NCBI GenBank assembly: GCA_964469165.1
Contig: CAYXXZ010000005.1
Span: 1 to 64,000, forward strand
DNA length: 64,000 nt
Origin: CAYXXZ01 sp964469165
GTDB lineage: Bacteria; Pseudomonadota; Gammaproteobacteria; Pseudomonadales; Porticoccaceae
Direction: 5' to 3'
In this document: one piece after another, positions 23,929 through 32,976 of the stretch
Numbering within the stretch: position 1 is the first letter of the stretch
Layout of the letters: each line of letters begins with the position of its first letter
Position numbers and translations under genes: made by a program
Notes under the pieces: generated by a model
Databases searched by the model: none
The model's input: the letters and a program-made list of their open reading frames with translations, nothing else
Told to the model about the DNA's origin: nothing

Positions 23929-26127
23929 TCAGGAAACGACGGATGCGTCAAAGAGTCTGTCGATTTCCTCTGCGCTCTTGCCCAATCCCGCAAGCAGCTC
24001 GCGGGTATTCTCACCCTTGAGCGGCGCATAGCGGTTGTGACCCACCTTGGAGCGGGAGAAGCGCATCATCGCGCCGATCTCGCGCACCGTGCCGTACTGG
24101 GGATGGCTCGACACCTGAACGACGCCTTTTTCCACCAATGATGAATCGCTGAGAACCTCGTTTTCGGTGTTCTGACGGCATTCCTCCACCCAGACGCCGG
24201 CGCCGCCCAGCGCGGCGATGACATCGTCCTTGGCGCGCGCCGCTATCGCCGCACCGATACGCTTTTGCTCCGCCTCGCCCCAGACGCTGAACACCGGGTT
24301 CAAGCCATCGAGAGCAAGGGCACTGGCCAGACCTTCCGCCTGCGCGGCGGTACGCACCACCACCGCCAGCCAGCCGTCCTTCGCTTCATAGAGAGCTTCG
24401 GCGGGATGGAAACCGGTGCGCTCGGCATTGAAGATCGCGTCGCCGCGGAACTCGCCATTGGCGAGCTGTATGACATCGGAAACCAGGTACATCCCGGCAT
24501 TCATCAGCGGGCTGTCGAGGGTGACGCCCTCTCCGGTGTGAGCGCGATGATAGAGCCCCGTCAGGCAGGCCAGCGCGCCGATCAGACCGCCGGTGTAGTC
24601 GACCATGGACGTGCGGTTCCACAGCGGCTCGTTGCCCGCGCCGCCGGCGCAGTATTCGTGCCCACAGAGCGCCTGCATCACCATGTCGAACGCCGCGCGC
24701 TCGGCCAGCGGTCCTTTGGAACCGTAACCGGGGCTCTCCAGCACGATCAGCTCGGGCTTGTTCTCATGAAGAGTATTGGGATCGATACCCAGGCGCGACG
24801 ACACGCCGGTACGGAAGTTGCTGGTCACCACATCGCCGCTCAGGCACAGTTCCTGGGCGAGCTTGATGCCTTCGGGATTCTTCATATCCACGGTAATGGC
24901 GCGCTTGCCGCGGTTGACCGGCGAGTAGGAGCGGAAGATGCTGCGGTTGGGGTCGCCAGCGGGCGCTTCCACCTTGACCACTTCCGAGCCGAGGTCCGCC
25001 AGGATGATCGACGCGTAAGGACCGGCCACGAACGCGCCGAAGTCCACCGCGCGCACACCACTGAGGGGCTGTTCGCCCGCGGCGCCGGCGGGCTTGCGAG
25101 GCGCTGGAGAAGGCTCCGCCATGAACGGGAAGCCGACATGGCGAGTGCCATCCGCATCCGCCACGACCACCTGGTTGTGTTTGACCTGGTCGGAGTCCCA
25201 GTTGCCGCCCGGCGGCAGGATGGGCTCGGCGGGCAAGCCGCGCTCCCAGATGCGCTGCAGAAGTTCGGTGCTGGTTTTCTTCGCCGCATGCTCGGCCAGC
25301 AGGTCGATGTTGCCGAAGAAATTCTTGGGGTCGTCCGTCGGCTGCGGCATACCGCTGTCGTCGGGCTTGACGGTGGGATCGTCGATTTCCAGGGCCTGGT
25401 ACATTTTGTATTTGGAGCCGGCACCGCCGATCACCAGGTGGATATAGACGCCATCCGCACAGCGGAATACCAGCGGATACGGGTCTTTCGGCATCACGAA
25501 CTGCGTCGCCGGAGTGGGCTTTTCGACATCCAGCCACAGGCTGACCACCCAGGTCAGGGCGCCCTCGAACAATGAGGTACACACCTGCTGCCCCAAGCCG
25601 CTGTTTTCCCGCTCGTAGAGCGCGGCAAACAGCGCGCACAGGCCACGCAGGGCGGCCCCGTAGTTTGCGGGCGAGAAGCTCATGGGCACCGGACGATCGG
25701 TAAAGTGCTCCCAGGTCAGGCCGGCGCGCGCCTGGACCAGCAGGTCGGTAGCGGGCTTGGCGGCACCTGCCGGGTAGCCTTCAATGTCGAGCACCACCAG
25801 ACGCGGGTTGGCCTTTGCCAACTGCGCGCTGTCCGTGCGGCGGGTCAGCGCGGGGTGATCCTCGCCACCGGTGACGCACACATCCGCCTGGGCCAGCAGC
25901 TCATTGAGCTTGTCGGCGGACTGCGATGCCGCAGCGTCGGTGACCGTGCCGCGGCGCCATACCTCATAAGCTGGGTACAACTCGAAAAATGGATCACCGC
26001 CCGCAGGTTCCACGCGAATGACGCGAGCACCCTGCTCGACGAGATACTTGGACACCAGCGCCGCTGCCATGCCGACGCCAAGATCGACGACCGTCAGGTC
26101 ACCGAGTGTCTTGATTGTTTGGGACAT
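23929..26127 (-). CDS. Tandem-fused CaiB/BaiF (family III) CoA-transferase
   Basis: A 732-residue protein formed by two complete CoA-transferase domains. The first is about residues 1-350 (LTVVDLGVGMAAALVSKYLVEQGARVIRVEP). The second is about 360-732 (LSGVRAVDFGAFVAGPYASIILADLGSEVVKVEAPAGDP, NRGKRAITVDMKNPEG, SPGYGSKGP, SMVDYTGGLIGAL). Family III enzymes move CoA between acids through an aspartyl intermediate; the second half keeps the typical Asp region, while the first half is more divergent. The fusion would act as a built-in pseudo-dimer. It is followed by an intrinsic terminator and is divergent from the crotonase-ADH-ALDH genes. Confidence 0.9.
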   Translation of the reverse strand: MSQTIKTLGDLTVVDLGVGMAAALVSKYLVEQGARVIRVEPAGGDPFFELYPAYEVWRRGTVTDAAASQSADKLNELLAQADVCVTGGEDHPALTRRTDSAQLAKANPRLVVLDIEGYPAGAAKPATDLLVQARAGLTWEHFTDRPVPMSFSPANYGAALRGLCALFAALYERENSGLGQQVCTSLFEGALTWVVSLWLDVEKPTPATQFVMPKDPYPLVFRCADGVYIHLVIGGAGSKYKMYQALEIDDPTVKPDDSGMPQPTDDPKNFFGNIDLLAEHAAKKTSTELLQRIWERGLPAEPILPPGGNWDSDQVKHNQVVVADADGTRHVGFPFMAEPSPAPRKPAGAAGEQPLSGVRAVDFGAFVAGPYASIILADLGSEVVKVEAPAGDPNRSIFRSYSPVNRGKRAITVDMKNPEGIKLAQELCLSGDVVTSNFRTGVSSRLGIDPNTLHENKPELIVLESPGYGSKGPLAERAAFDMVMQALCGHEYCAGGAGNEPLWNRTSMVDYTGGLIGALACLTGLYHRAHTGEGVTLDSPLMNAGMYLVSDVIQLANGEFRGDAIFNAERTGFHPAEALYEAKDGWLAVVVRTAAQAEGLASALALDGLNPVFSVWGEAEQKRIGAAIAARAKDDVIAALGGAGVWVEECRQNTENEVLSDSSLVEKGVVQVSSHPQYGTVREIGAMMRFSRSKVGHNRYAPLKGENTRELLAGLGKSAEEIDRLFDASVVS

Positions 26128-26646
26128 GCTTACAACCCCCTGATTCTATTACCATTAATAATCTGATTCACAGCGCAACCGAACTTGCGCAGGCCCAGCC
26201 TGAAGCGGTCGGGAATGCTTATCCCTTGAGTGCGCCGTGTACGAAAGGCGGGGCCAAGTGTAATCGCCCCGGCCAAGGTGCTCAAGCAGAACGGCCCCGC
26301 GGCACCGCCACGAAAATATTGACGGCCTTACGTCGGCGAAGAAACCGTTGATATACTGCAGTGGATTCAAGATCAAAAACGAACGCTGTCACTTTACGCA
26401 AGGGCGCGAAAGACGGGCTGGCCTGTCGCACGCTCGGGGCGCAGCCTGTAATTCAGCTATAAGTTGTAAGTTCTAAAAGTTGTAAGTTCTAAGTCAAACT
26501 CTGCTAGAACGCCGTTCTTCCAGCGCTCCTGCTTAAAGCTTATGGCTTACAGCTCGCTCTGTGTCACGCACTGCTAACTACTGTGTAACAGCGGCATCAA
26601 AACCTGCAACAACGCAAGTTTCAAAAACCGAGGAGATGACAACCCC
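26128..26646. other. Divergent intergenic region with palindromic repeat
   Basis: About 520 bases between the divergent tandem CoA-transferase and crotonase genes. It must hold both promoters, but I see no convincing boxes. The right part contains a dispersed palindrome (26455-26555) with a direct repeat AAGTTGTAAGTTCTA at its left edge. I see no gene. Confidence 0.5.
26455..26555. repeat. Dispersed AGCT-TAAGCC palindromic repeat, copy B
   Basis: The left arm starts at CAGCTATAAGTTGTAAGTTCT, which is internally duplicated. The right arm is GCTTAAAGCTTATGGCTTACAGCT. The centre TTCTTCCAGCGCTCCT is shared with copy A at 18177. It is intergenic, upstream of the crotonase gene. Confidence 0.65.
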
Positions 26647-27417
26647 ATGGAACCCTTTTGCAAAACGGAAACCGACGGCTCGCTGCTGATCGTGACCATG
26701 AACCGCCCCGACTCGCTCAACGCACTGATTCCCACCTCCCATGAAGAAATGAGCGCCATCTGGGACGACTTTTATGCCAACGACGACCTGCGTGTGGCAA
26801 TTCTTACCGGCGCGGGGCGCGGCTTCTGTGCAGGTTCGGATATTTCTGCCTACACTACAGGCACCAGCAAACCCATGCCTGCGACCGGCGGCGCCGGCCT
26901 CACCTCGCGCAGCCATCGCCCCAAGCCCATCATTGCCGCGGTGAATGGCCACTGCCTGGGCGGCGGCCTCGAAATCACCATGGCCTGCGACCTGGTCATC
27001 GCGGCAGAAAATGCCTGTTTCGGAGTGCCCGAGCCGCTCGTTGGCGCGGTCGCACTCGGTGGCGGCATCGCGCGCATGTGCCGCAAGATTCCCTACACCG
27101 TGGCCATGGGCCTGGCTCTGACCGGCGACAAGATCAGCGCACAGGAAGCCTACCGCATCGGCCTGATCAACGAGCTTGCCGCAGAGGGAGAAGCCGTAAC
27201 CGTGGCCAGGAAATGGGCCGAAAAAATTCTTCGCTGCGCACCGTTGGCGGTCGCCAAAACCAAGGAAATCTGTGACCGTGCCCTGGAAGGCGAAACCCTG
27301 GAAGAATCCATCGCCTTCGAAGAGGCCTCCCGCCCCCACATCATGGGCAGCGCGGATTTCGCCGAAGGCATGAAAGCGTTCATGGAAAAACGCAAACCCA
27401 ACTGGCAAGGTAAATAA
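26647..27417 (+). CDS. Enoyl-CoA hydratase/isomerase (crotonase) family protein
   Basis: A 256-residue crotonase. The oxyanion-hole loops GAGRGFCAGSDIS and VNGHCLGGGLEITMACDLVIAAE are clear. The first catalytic-glutamate position (VPEPLVGAVALGGG) is kept, while the second glutamate position of rat hydratase corresponds to Gly in TVAMGLAL. Isomerase, hydratase or another crotonase chemistry is therefore possible. AGGAGATGAC precedes the ATG. It heads a plus-strand series with alcohol and aldehyde dehydrogenase genes. Confidence 0.9.
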   Translation: MEPFCKTETDGSLLIVTMNRPDSLNALIPTSHEEMSAIWDDFYANDDLRVAILTGAGRGFCAGSDISAYTTGTSKPMPATGGAGLTSRSHRPKPIIAAVNGHCLGGGLEITMACDLVIAAENACFGVPEPLVGAVALGGGIARMCRKIPYTVAMGLALTGDKISAQEAYRIGLINELAAEGEAVTVARKWAEKILRCAPLAVAKTKEICDRALEGETLEESIAFEEASRPHIMGSADFAEGMKAFMEKRKPNWQGK

Positions 27418-27469
27418 TCAGGCATCATATTTCCAGGGCGTATTGACGCTTCGGTTCCAATGGAGAACG

Positions 27470-27604
27470 CAGCTCCAAGCCGTCAGCTTTAAGCGGAATG
27501 AGGCACGGCTTGGCGCCCTGGTTCCCGCTCTGCGGGGAACGCGAAAGGTTTGGCAAAACCTTTGGACGAGAAGAGTTCAACTTAGAACTTACGGCTTAAA
27601 GCTG
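27470..27604. repeat. Dispersed palindromic repeat, copy C, with internal hairpins
   Basis: The left arm AGCTCCAAGCCGTCAGCTTTAAGC and right arm CTTAGAACTTACGGCTTAAAGCT flank two nested hairpins, GTTCCCGC/CGGGGAAC and AAAGGTTT/AAACCTTT (27544-27563). It fills the gap between the crotonase and alcohol dehydrogenase genes. It could act as a terminator or mRNA stabiliser for the upstream gene. Confidence 0.6.
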
Positions 27605-27664
27605 TTTTGCCGCTATCGCGACAAAACGTCAACAAACCATAGACAATAAGCACGAGGAAAAATC

Positions 27665-28774
27665 ATGGAATTCAAAGCAGCAATCCTGCGCGACAACACC
27701 ATCACGTCCAGCATCGAAAACGTCACCCTCAAGAACATTCGCGACGACGAGGTCGTGGTGCGCCTGGTGGCCACTGGCGTCTGTCACTCCGACATCACCG
27801 TGCGGGAAAACAAGTTCCCCATCCCGCGCCCGCTGGTGCTGGGCCACGAAGGCAGCGGTGTGGTGGAGCGCGTCGGCAGCAAGGTCACCAAAGTCAGTCC
27901 CGGCGACCATGTCGTTCTTTCCTTTCTATCCTGCGGCCACTGCGGCAACTGCGAACACGATGAGCCCGCCTACTGCATGAATTTCGCGGCCATCAACACA
28001 TCGGGCCTGCGCGCCGATGGCACCTCCGCCGTCGAACAGAACGGCCAGCCCATCGGCGCCCACTTCTTCGGGCAATCCTCATTCGCCACCCATTCGGTAG
28101 CCAATGAGCGCAACGTGGTCAAGGTGGCAAAGGACGCGCCTCTGGAACTGCTCGGCCCACTCGGCTGCGGTGTTCAGACCGGCGCCGGTGCCGTGCTCAA
28201 TGTGCTCAAGCCGCGCCCCGGCCAATCCATGGTGGTGATCGGCGCTGGCGGGGTGGGCCTTTCCGGGGTCATGGCCGCCGCCGTGTCCGGCTGCAACCCC
28301 ATCATCGTCATCGAACCCAACGAGAAGCGCCGCAAGGTGGCGCTGGAAGTGGGCGCTACCCACACTATCGACCCCTTCGCCACCGAAGACCTGGTGGGCG
28401 ACCTGCAAAAGCTCACCAACGGCGGCGTCGACTGTGCGCTGGACGCGGTGGGCATTCCGAAGATGATCAACCTGGTTGTCTCCGCGCTCGCCATTCGCGG
28501 CCAGATCGTTCTCGAAGGCATTCAGGTGACCGAGGAAAAAGTGCAGATCAGCGCCATGGAAATGAGCGGCAAGGGCATCCGCATTCACGGCAGTACCGAA
28601 GGTGATGCCGTGCCCGATACGTTCATTCCCCACCTGGTCGATCTCCATATGCAAGGCCGCTTCCCCGTCGACAAACTGGTGGATTACTATGCCTTCGAGG
28701 ATCTCGAAAAGGCGCTCGACGACCAGGCCGCCGGTGTGAGCATCAAGCCGATCGTGAGAATTTCGCCCATTTGA
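27665..28774 (+). CDS. Zinc-dependent alcohol dehydrogenase (MDR, class III-like)
   Basis: A 369-residue medium-chain dehydrogenase. The catalytic zinc motif is TGVCHSDITVRENKFPIPRP with GHEGSGVVERVG, and the structural zinc cysteines are in LSFLSCGHCGNCEHDEPAYC. The Rossmann turn is VIGAGGVGLSGVMAA. It is close in pattern to aryl- and benzyl-alcohol dehydrogenases, oxidising a primary alcohol to an aldehyde with NAD. CGAGGAAAA precedes the ATG. The following gene is an aldehyde dehydrogenase, so the pair would turn an alcohol into an acid. Confidence 0.92.
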   Translation: MEFKAAILRDNTITSSIENVTLKNIRDDEVVVRLVATGVCHSDITVRENKFPIPRPLVLGHEGSGVVERVGSKVTKVSPGDHVVLSFLSCGHCGNCEHDEPAYCMNFAAINTSGLRADGTSAVEQNGQPIGAHFFGQSSFATHSVANERNVVKVAKDAPLELLGPLGCGVQTGAGAVLNVLKPRPGQSMVVIGAGGVGLSGVMAAAVSGCNPIIVIEPNEKRRKVALEVGATHTIDPFATEDLVGDLQKLTNGGVDCALDAVGIPKMINLVVSALAIRGQIVLEGIQVTEEKVQISAMEMSGKGIRIHGSTEGDAVPDTFIPHLVDLHMQGRFPVDKLVDYYAFEDLEKALDDQAAGVSIKPIVRISPI

Positions 28775-28915
28775 TGTCTGTGTGGCAACGGACCCGGTTG
28801 GCCGCCAGCAGCAGTCATGAGTTGTCGCAGTGTCTCATGCATGGCTGGCCGACCGTTTCAGCGGATCGATACCAATAACACAATGTCCAAACAGGACGAC
28901 ACGGAGTACTCCACA

Positions 28916-30382
28916 ATGAATGCACCCACTATCACAGCCAATGACACCGCGACATCCACAAACCTCGCTGCCCTTCTCAAGCGCCAGCGCGACGCCTTCA
29001 TGAGCGATGGCGCGCCGAGTCTGCAGACCCGCTTCGACCTTCTCGACCGCTGCGTGGCAATGGTCACCGAGAACCAGCGCGCCCTGGCGACGGCGGTCAG
29101 CGCAGACTTCGGCAACCGGCCCACGGAGATGACTCGCTCGGCGGATTTCCTGACCATTACCGCGCAGGTCAAGTACACGAAAAAACGCCTGAAAAAATGG
29201 CTGAAACCAGAAAAACGCAGCGCCGGTTTCCCGTTCAACCTCCTCGGCGCCAAAGCGTACATTTACTACCAGCCGCTGGGCGTGGTGGGAATTCTCAGCC
29301 CCTGGAACGGCCCGGTCGGCATTCCCATGGCCGTGGTGGTGGATGCATTCGCCGCCGGCAACCGGGTGATGCTTAAGGCTTCGGAAAATGCGCCGCGCAC
29401 CGCGGAGCTTCTGCAGACTCTGGTAGCCAGGTATTTCAAACCGGAGGAATTCACCGTCATTACCGGTGAGGCGGAAGTATCCAGCGCTTTCAGCCACCTG
29501 CCCTTCGACCACCTCGTCTACACCGGCGGCCCCGGCGTTGCCAAACACGTGATGCGCGCGGCGGCGGACAACCTCGTGCCTGTCACCCTGGAGCTCGGCG
29601 GCAAATGTCCCGTCATCGTCAATCACGATGCCGATATCGAACTGACGGCGGAAAAAGTCGTGGGCGGGCGCTCCATCAACTGCGGCCAGGCCTGTATTTC
29701 ACCGGACTACGTGCTGCTGCCCAAGGGCAAGATCGAACAGTTCATCGCCGTGGCGCAGAAAACCATCGCGCGCATGTACCCGACGATGCTCGACAACCCG
29801 GAGTACACCAGCATCATCAACGAGCGCCACTACCAGCGCATCATCGGTTACCTGGACGAGGCGCGGGAAGCGGGCTGTCGCATCATCGAACTCAAACCCG
29901 AGGGCGAAAACCTGCCCAATGCGGAAAAGCGCCTCATTCCACCGACACTGGTGATCGACCCTCCCCCACACCTGAAAGTGATCAACGAGGAAATCTTCGG
30001 TCCCATCCAGTGTGTGGTGGGTTACGACAACCTCGACGAGGCCATCGCCATCGTCAACAGCAAACCGCGCCCGCTCACCACCTATTTCTTCGGCAATGAC
30101 GAAAACGCCAAGCAGAAAGTCCTGTCACAGATCTACACCGGCGGCACCACGGTCAACGACGTCTACATGGGCACCATCTGCCCCGACCTGCCTTTCGGCG
30201 GCGTGGGCAACAGCGGCATGGGTCGTCACATGGGCGGCGACTCGGGATTCAAGGCATTCTCCAACGGCAAATCCGTGTTCGAACAGGGCTGGGCCAAAAA
30301 ACTCGGTGCGGCCTTCAACCCGCCCTACGGCGAAACCCTGCGCAAGTTTCTCGACAAGCAGGTTGGGCAGGTGAAGGACTGA
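28916..30382 (+). CDS. Coniferyl-aldehyde-dehydrogenase-like aldehyde dehydrogenase
   Basis: A protein of 488 residues from ATG 28916, which has GGAG at the right distance; ATG 28883 and a start at 28817 are less supported. The catalytic glutamate is in PVTLELGGKCPVIV and the nucleophile in NCGQACISPDYVLLP. The GQACISPDYVL wording and short C-terminus match the coniferyl aldehyde dehydrogenase branch, which favours hydrophobic or aromatic aldehydes and lacks a membrane anchor. Also visible are NRPTEMTRSAD, LSPWNGPVGIP and PFGGVGNSGMGRHMG. It follows the alcohol dehydrogenase. Confidence 0.92.
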   Translation: MNAPTITANDTATSTNLAALLKRQRDAFMSDGAPSLQTRFDLLDRCVAMVTENQRALATAVSADFGNRPTEMTRSADFLTITAQVKYTKKRLKKWLKPEKRSAGFPFNLLGAKAYIYYQPLGVVGILSPWNGPVGIPMAVVVDAFAAGNRVMLKASENAPRTAELLQTLVARYFKPEEFTVITGEAEVSSAFSHLPFDHLVYTGGPGVAKHVMRAAADNLVPVTLELGGKCPVIVNHDADIELTAEKVVGGRSINCGQACISPDYVLLPKGKIEQFIAVAQKTIARMYPTMLDNPEYTSIINERHYQRIIGYLDEAREAGCRIIELKPEGENLPNAEKRLIPPTLVIDPPPHLKVINEEIFGPIQCVVGYDNLDEAIAIVNSKPRPLTTYFFGNDENAKQKVLSQIYTGGTTVNDVYMGTICPDLPFGGVGNSGMGRHMGGDSGFKAFSNGKSVFEQGWAKKLGAAFNPPYGETLRKFLDKQVGQVKD

Positions 30383-30387
30383 GTGCG

Positions 30388-30471
30388 AGCTGTAAGCCAT
30401 AAGCTTTATGCAGGCGCACTGGGAGAACTGGGTTCTCCCAGAAGTTAACTTAGAGCTTACAGCTTATAGCT
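30388..30471. repeat. Dispersed AGCT-TAAGCC palindromic repeat, copy D
   Basis: The left arm AGCTGTAAGCCATAAGCTTTA and right arm TTAGAGCTTACAGCTTATAGCT flank a central perfect hairpin TGGGAGAACTGGGTTCTCCCA. This is the best-preserved copy. It lies a few bases downstream of the aldehyde dehydrogenase stop codon, a position suited to transcription termination or mRNA protection. Confidence 0.75.
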
Positions 30472-30598
30472 GAATCACAACCCCCAGGTCACATTTCTGG
30501 CTTATGTGTAGTTGCATCATCATCCCCAATCCCAAAAAATCGCTACCACAAACCAGCGCTGATGCGTCAGTCATTCCACCAGCACACGGAGTTTGAAC

Positions 30599-31612
30599 AT
30601 GCCCAACCGCCATCTGACCCGAAAATTCCAGGCGTGCTGCCTGGCCGGCTGCCTGTCGCTGCTGATTTCGACGAGTGCATCCGCGCTCAATATCGTGCTC
30701 AGCAACGACGATGGCCTGACCAGTAACGTCAAGGCCTTGTACTCGGAACTGAAGCAGCGGGGACATGATGTGATCGTCTCTGTGCCCTGTCAGGGTCAGA
30801 GCGGAATGGGCGCGGCGATATTGTTTCTCAAGCCACTCACGCCACTGACCGAAAGCTGTCTGAACAATGCCGCGTCTCCGGGTGATCCGGGGGCGGGGCC
30901 GGTCACCAAGAGCGAAGAGAATTTCGACTACCAGGACTTTCATTATGTGAACGGCACACCCGTGATGGCGACTGCCTACGGCCTCGACATCCTTGCCCTG
31001 CAACGCTGGGGACAGGCGCCCGATCTGGTGCTGTCGGGGCCGAACGAAGGGCGCAACGCGGGCGTGATGATCAACAGTTCCGGCACCGTCAGCAATGCGC
31101 AATTCGCGGCCGCGCGTGGGCTGCCCGCCATCGCGCTCAGCGCGGGCATGAATAGCAACGGAAAATTCGACGAGAACGGCAATATTGCAGACAATCCCAT
31201 TTCTTCCGCCGTTGCCGCCTCGATGGGCGAATTCATTCAGGCGCTTGCGAACAGCGCAAATACCGCGTCGCTGCTTCCCGCTGGCATAGCGCTCAACATC
31301 AATTTTCCCGACGAGATAAAAAGCGATACACCCTGGCGAGCGGCGCGCATCGGAACCTATAACTCGAGTCTCATCAAATTCAGCGCTGATCTTTCCCAGG
31401 ATGCCGCAGCTCGGAAATTTGGTGTGGAAGGCCAGCCCTATCCCGGAATGACGCTCGAGCACAACAGCGCTCCTCCCAGCGCGGAACAGGAAAATGATGA
31501 GGCTGCCGTTGCCCGCTCGGCAGTTGCGGTCTCGGTGATGCAGGTCTCTTTCGGCCACAATTCGCCACCGCAAACCTGGCTGCAAACGCTTCTCGACCAT
31601 ATCGATCACTGA
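30599..31612 (+). CDS. Exported SurE-like 5'/3'-nucleotidase (acid phosphatase)
   Basis: A protein of 337 residues from ATG 30599, which has GGAG seven bases upstream. It has a clear Sec signal, FQACCLAGCLSLLISTSASA, cleaved before LNIVLSNDDG. The SurE metal motif NDDG with GHDVIVSVP, then VNGTPVMATAYGL, SGPNEGRN and SSGTVSNAQFAAARGLPAIALS, match the survival-protein-E fold. Cytosolic SurE is about 250 residues and lacks a signal, so this is the longer secreted subfamily that probably dephosphorylates nucleotides or other phosphoesters in the periplasm. No obvious pathway link to its neighbours. Confidence 0.85.
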   Translation: MPNRHLTRKFQACCLAGCLSLLISTSASALNIVLSNDDGLTSNVKALYSELKQRGHDVIVSVPCQGQSGMGAAILFLKPLTPLTESCLNNAASPGDPGAGPVTKSEENFDYQDFHYVNGTPVMATAYGLDILALQRWGQAPDLVLSGPNEGRNAGVMINSSGTVSNAQFAAARGLPAIALSAGMNSNGKFDENGNIADNPISSAVAASMGEFIQALANSANTASLLPAGIALNINFPDEIKSDTPWRAARIGTYNSSLIKFSADLSQDAAARKFGVEGQPYPGMTLEHNSAPPSAEQENDEAAVARSAVAVSVMQVSFGHNSPPQTWLQTLLDHIDH

Positions 31613-31638
31613 CCCTACGGCCCACTCCATTCCGGTGA

Positions 31639-32556
31639 ATGTCCATGATCGATGATATTTTTCTACGTGTATCGTTTTTGATCTTCATCACCGGGCTCGG
31701 CTGGCTTGCGGGGTCTGTACTCAGGCTCGGTGCGAAAGATATTTCCCTGCTGCTGGTATACATCGTTGCGCCCTTCGTCATATTTCTGGCAATTCTTCAA
31801 TCGCCGGCCGACTGGTCTTATTTCGCCTATTCCGCGGGCGCACTTTTAACTGCGTCGCTGGCGGCGTGCGCAGCCTACGCGGTGGGCCGCCTGTTGTGGC
31901 GCGATGGCCGTGCCAACCTGTTCGCCTTTGCCGGCGGCACGGGTAACACAGGCTATTTTGCGCTGCCTCTGGTATTCGCGCTGTTTGATGAAAGGCAGAC
32001 GGCAATCGCCATATTCATCATCATCGGCATCAATCTCTACGAATTTACAGTGGGCTATTTCATCACGGCACGCGGCGCACTCGATACCAAAAAGAGCCTG
32101 ATCAGCATCATCAAGTTGCCAATCATCTATGCCGCATTGGCGGGAATATTATGCAAGAGTCTGGGCCTGATACCCGGTGAGGCAATACTGTCCAGCCTGG
32201 AAAATTTCAAGGGTGCCTACAGCATCCTCGGCATGATGGTGATCGGTATCACATTCTCGTCCCGCAGTCGCTTCGAATTGGACTGGGGTTTTCTGCTGGC
32301 GACACTGGGGTGGAAGCACCTGGTTTACCCCTTGGTAGGATTGACTGTTTTTTACTATCTACTGCCAATACCGCCGGACGCACTGCCAGTGATTGCATTG
32401 ATGCTCGCCACCCCTATGGCCGCCAACACCGTCGTTATCGCCAACGCCCTGGCTGTACACCCTGAAAAAGCGGCAACCTCAGTGATGCTGAGCACCCTGC
32501 TGGCGCTGGTCTCGGTGCCGCTGGCGGTTACCTGGATCGAGAAGCTGGTGGCTTAA
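31639..32556 (+). CDS. AEC (auxin efflux carrier) family transporter
   Basis: A 305-residue protein with about ten membrane helices in two five-helix halves separated near residue 150. Motifs GGTGNTGYFALPLVFALFDERQ and ATPMAANTVVIANALAVHPEKAATSVMLSTLLALVSVPL are typical of AEC permeases, which move organic anions. ATG 31639 or 31645 are both possible starts. It may export or import an acid made or used by the surrounding catabolic genes. Confidence 0.88.
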   Translation: MSMIDDIFLRVSFLIFITGLGWLAGSVLRLGAKDISLLLVYIVAPFVIFLAILQSPADWSYFAYSAGALLTASLAACAAYAVGRLLWRDGRANLFAFAGGTGNTGYFALPLVFALFDERQTAIAIFIIIGINLYEFTVGYFITARGALDTKKSLISIIKLPIIYAALAGILCKSLGLIPGEAILSSLENFKGAYSILGMMVIGITFSSRSRFELDWGFLLATLGWKHLVYPLVGLTVFYYLLPIPPDALPVIALMLATPMAANTVVIANALAVHPEKAATSVMLSTLLALVSVPLAVTWIEKLVA

Positions 32557-32560
32557 TGGA

Positions 32561-32911
32561 GCTGTAAACCATGCGTCATGCCTTGTAGGAGCCTACCCCG
32601 CAGACGACTATACGCCGTGCGTGCCGATGACTGTGTCGCCTGCAGGCAGGCTCCTACAGGGGAGATACCGATGTAGGAGCTTGTCTGCAAGCGACTGGAA
32701 TGGATTGTTGCCGCCCGCAGACAGGCGACAACAGGGGCTGTAAACCATGGGCCATGCCTTGTGGAGCCTGCCCGCAGACGACCATACGCCGTGCGTCCCG
32801 ATGATTGTGTCGCCTGCAGGCAGGCTCCTACAGGGGAAATGCCGATGTAGGAGCTTGCCTGCAAGCGACTGGAATGGATTGTTGCCGCCTGCCTGCAGGC
32901 GGCAACAGGGG
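32561..32911. repeat. 176-bp tandem duplication with REP-like hairpins
   Basis: Two imperfect direct copies (32561-32736 and 32737-32911) share the order GCTGTAAACCATG, CATGCCTTGT(A)GGAGCCT, GCAGACGAC, TGTGTCGCCTGCAGGCAGGC, TCCTACAGGGGA, GATGTAGGAGCTTG, AAGCGACTGGAATGGATTG, TTGCCGCC. Each copy contains the GTAGGAGC...GCTCCTAC inverted pair and a GCCTGCAGGC palindrome, like REP sequences of pseudomonads and relatives. Another palindrome arm (CTCAAAGCTTACGGCTTATAGCT, about 32940-32962) follows. No gene is present in this 420-base gap. Confidence 0.85.
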
Positions 32912-32976
32912 CAAAACCCAACTCTTGCAGAGTTCATGCTCAAAGCTTACGGCTTATAGCTGCACTCCCTACACAA

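Noticed and set aside
24265..25575. 436-codon plus-strand ORF opposite the tandem CoA-transferase gene
   Set aside because: Antisense shadow with no motif; the minus-strand protein has clear family signatures.
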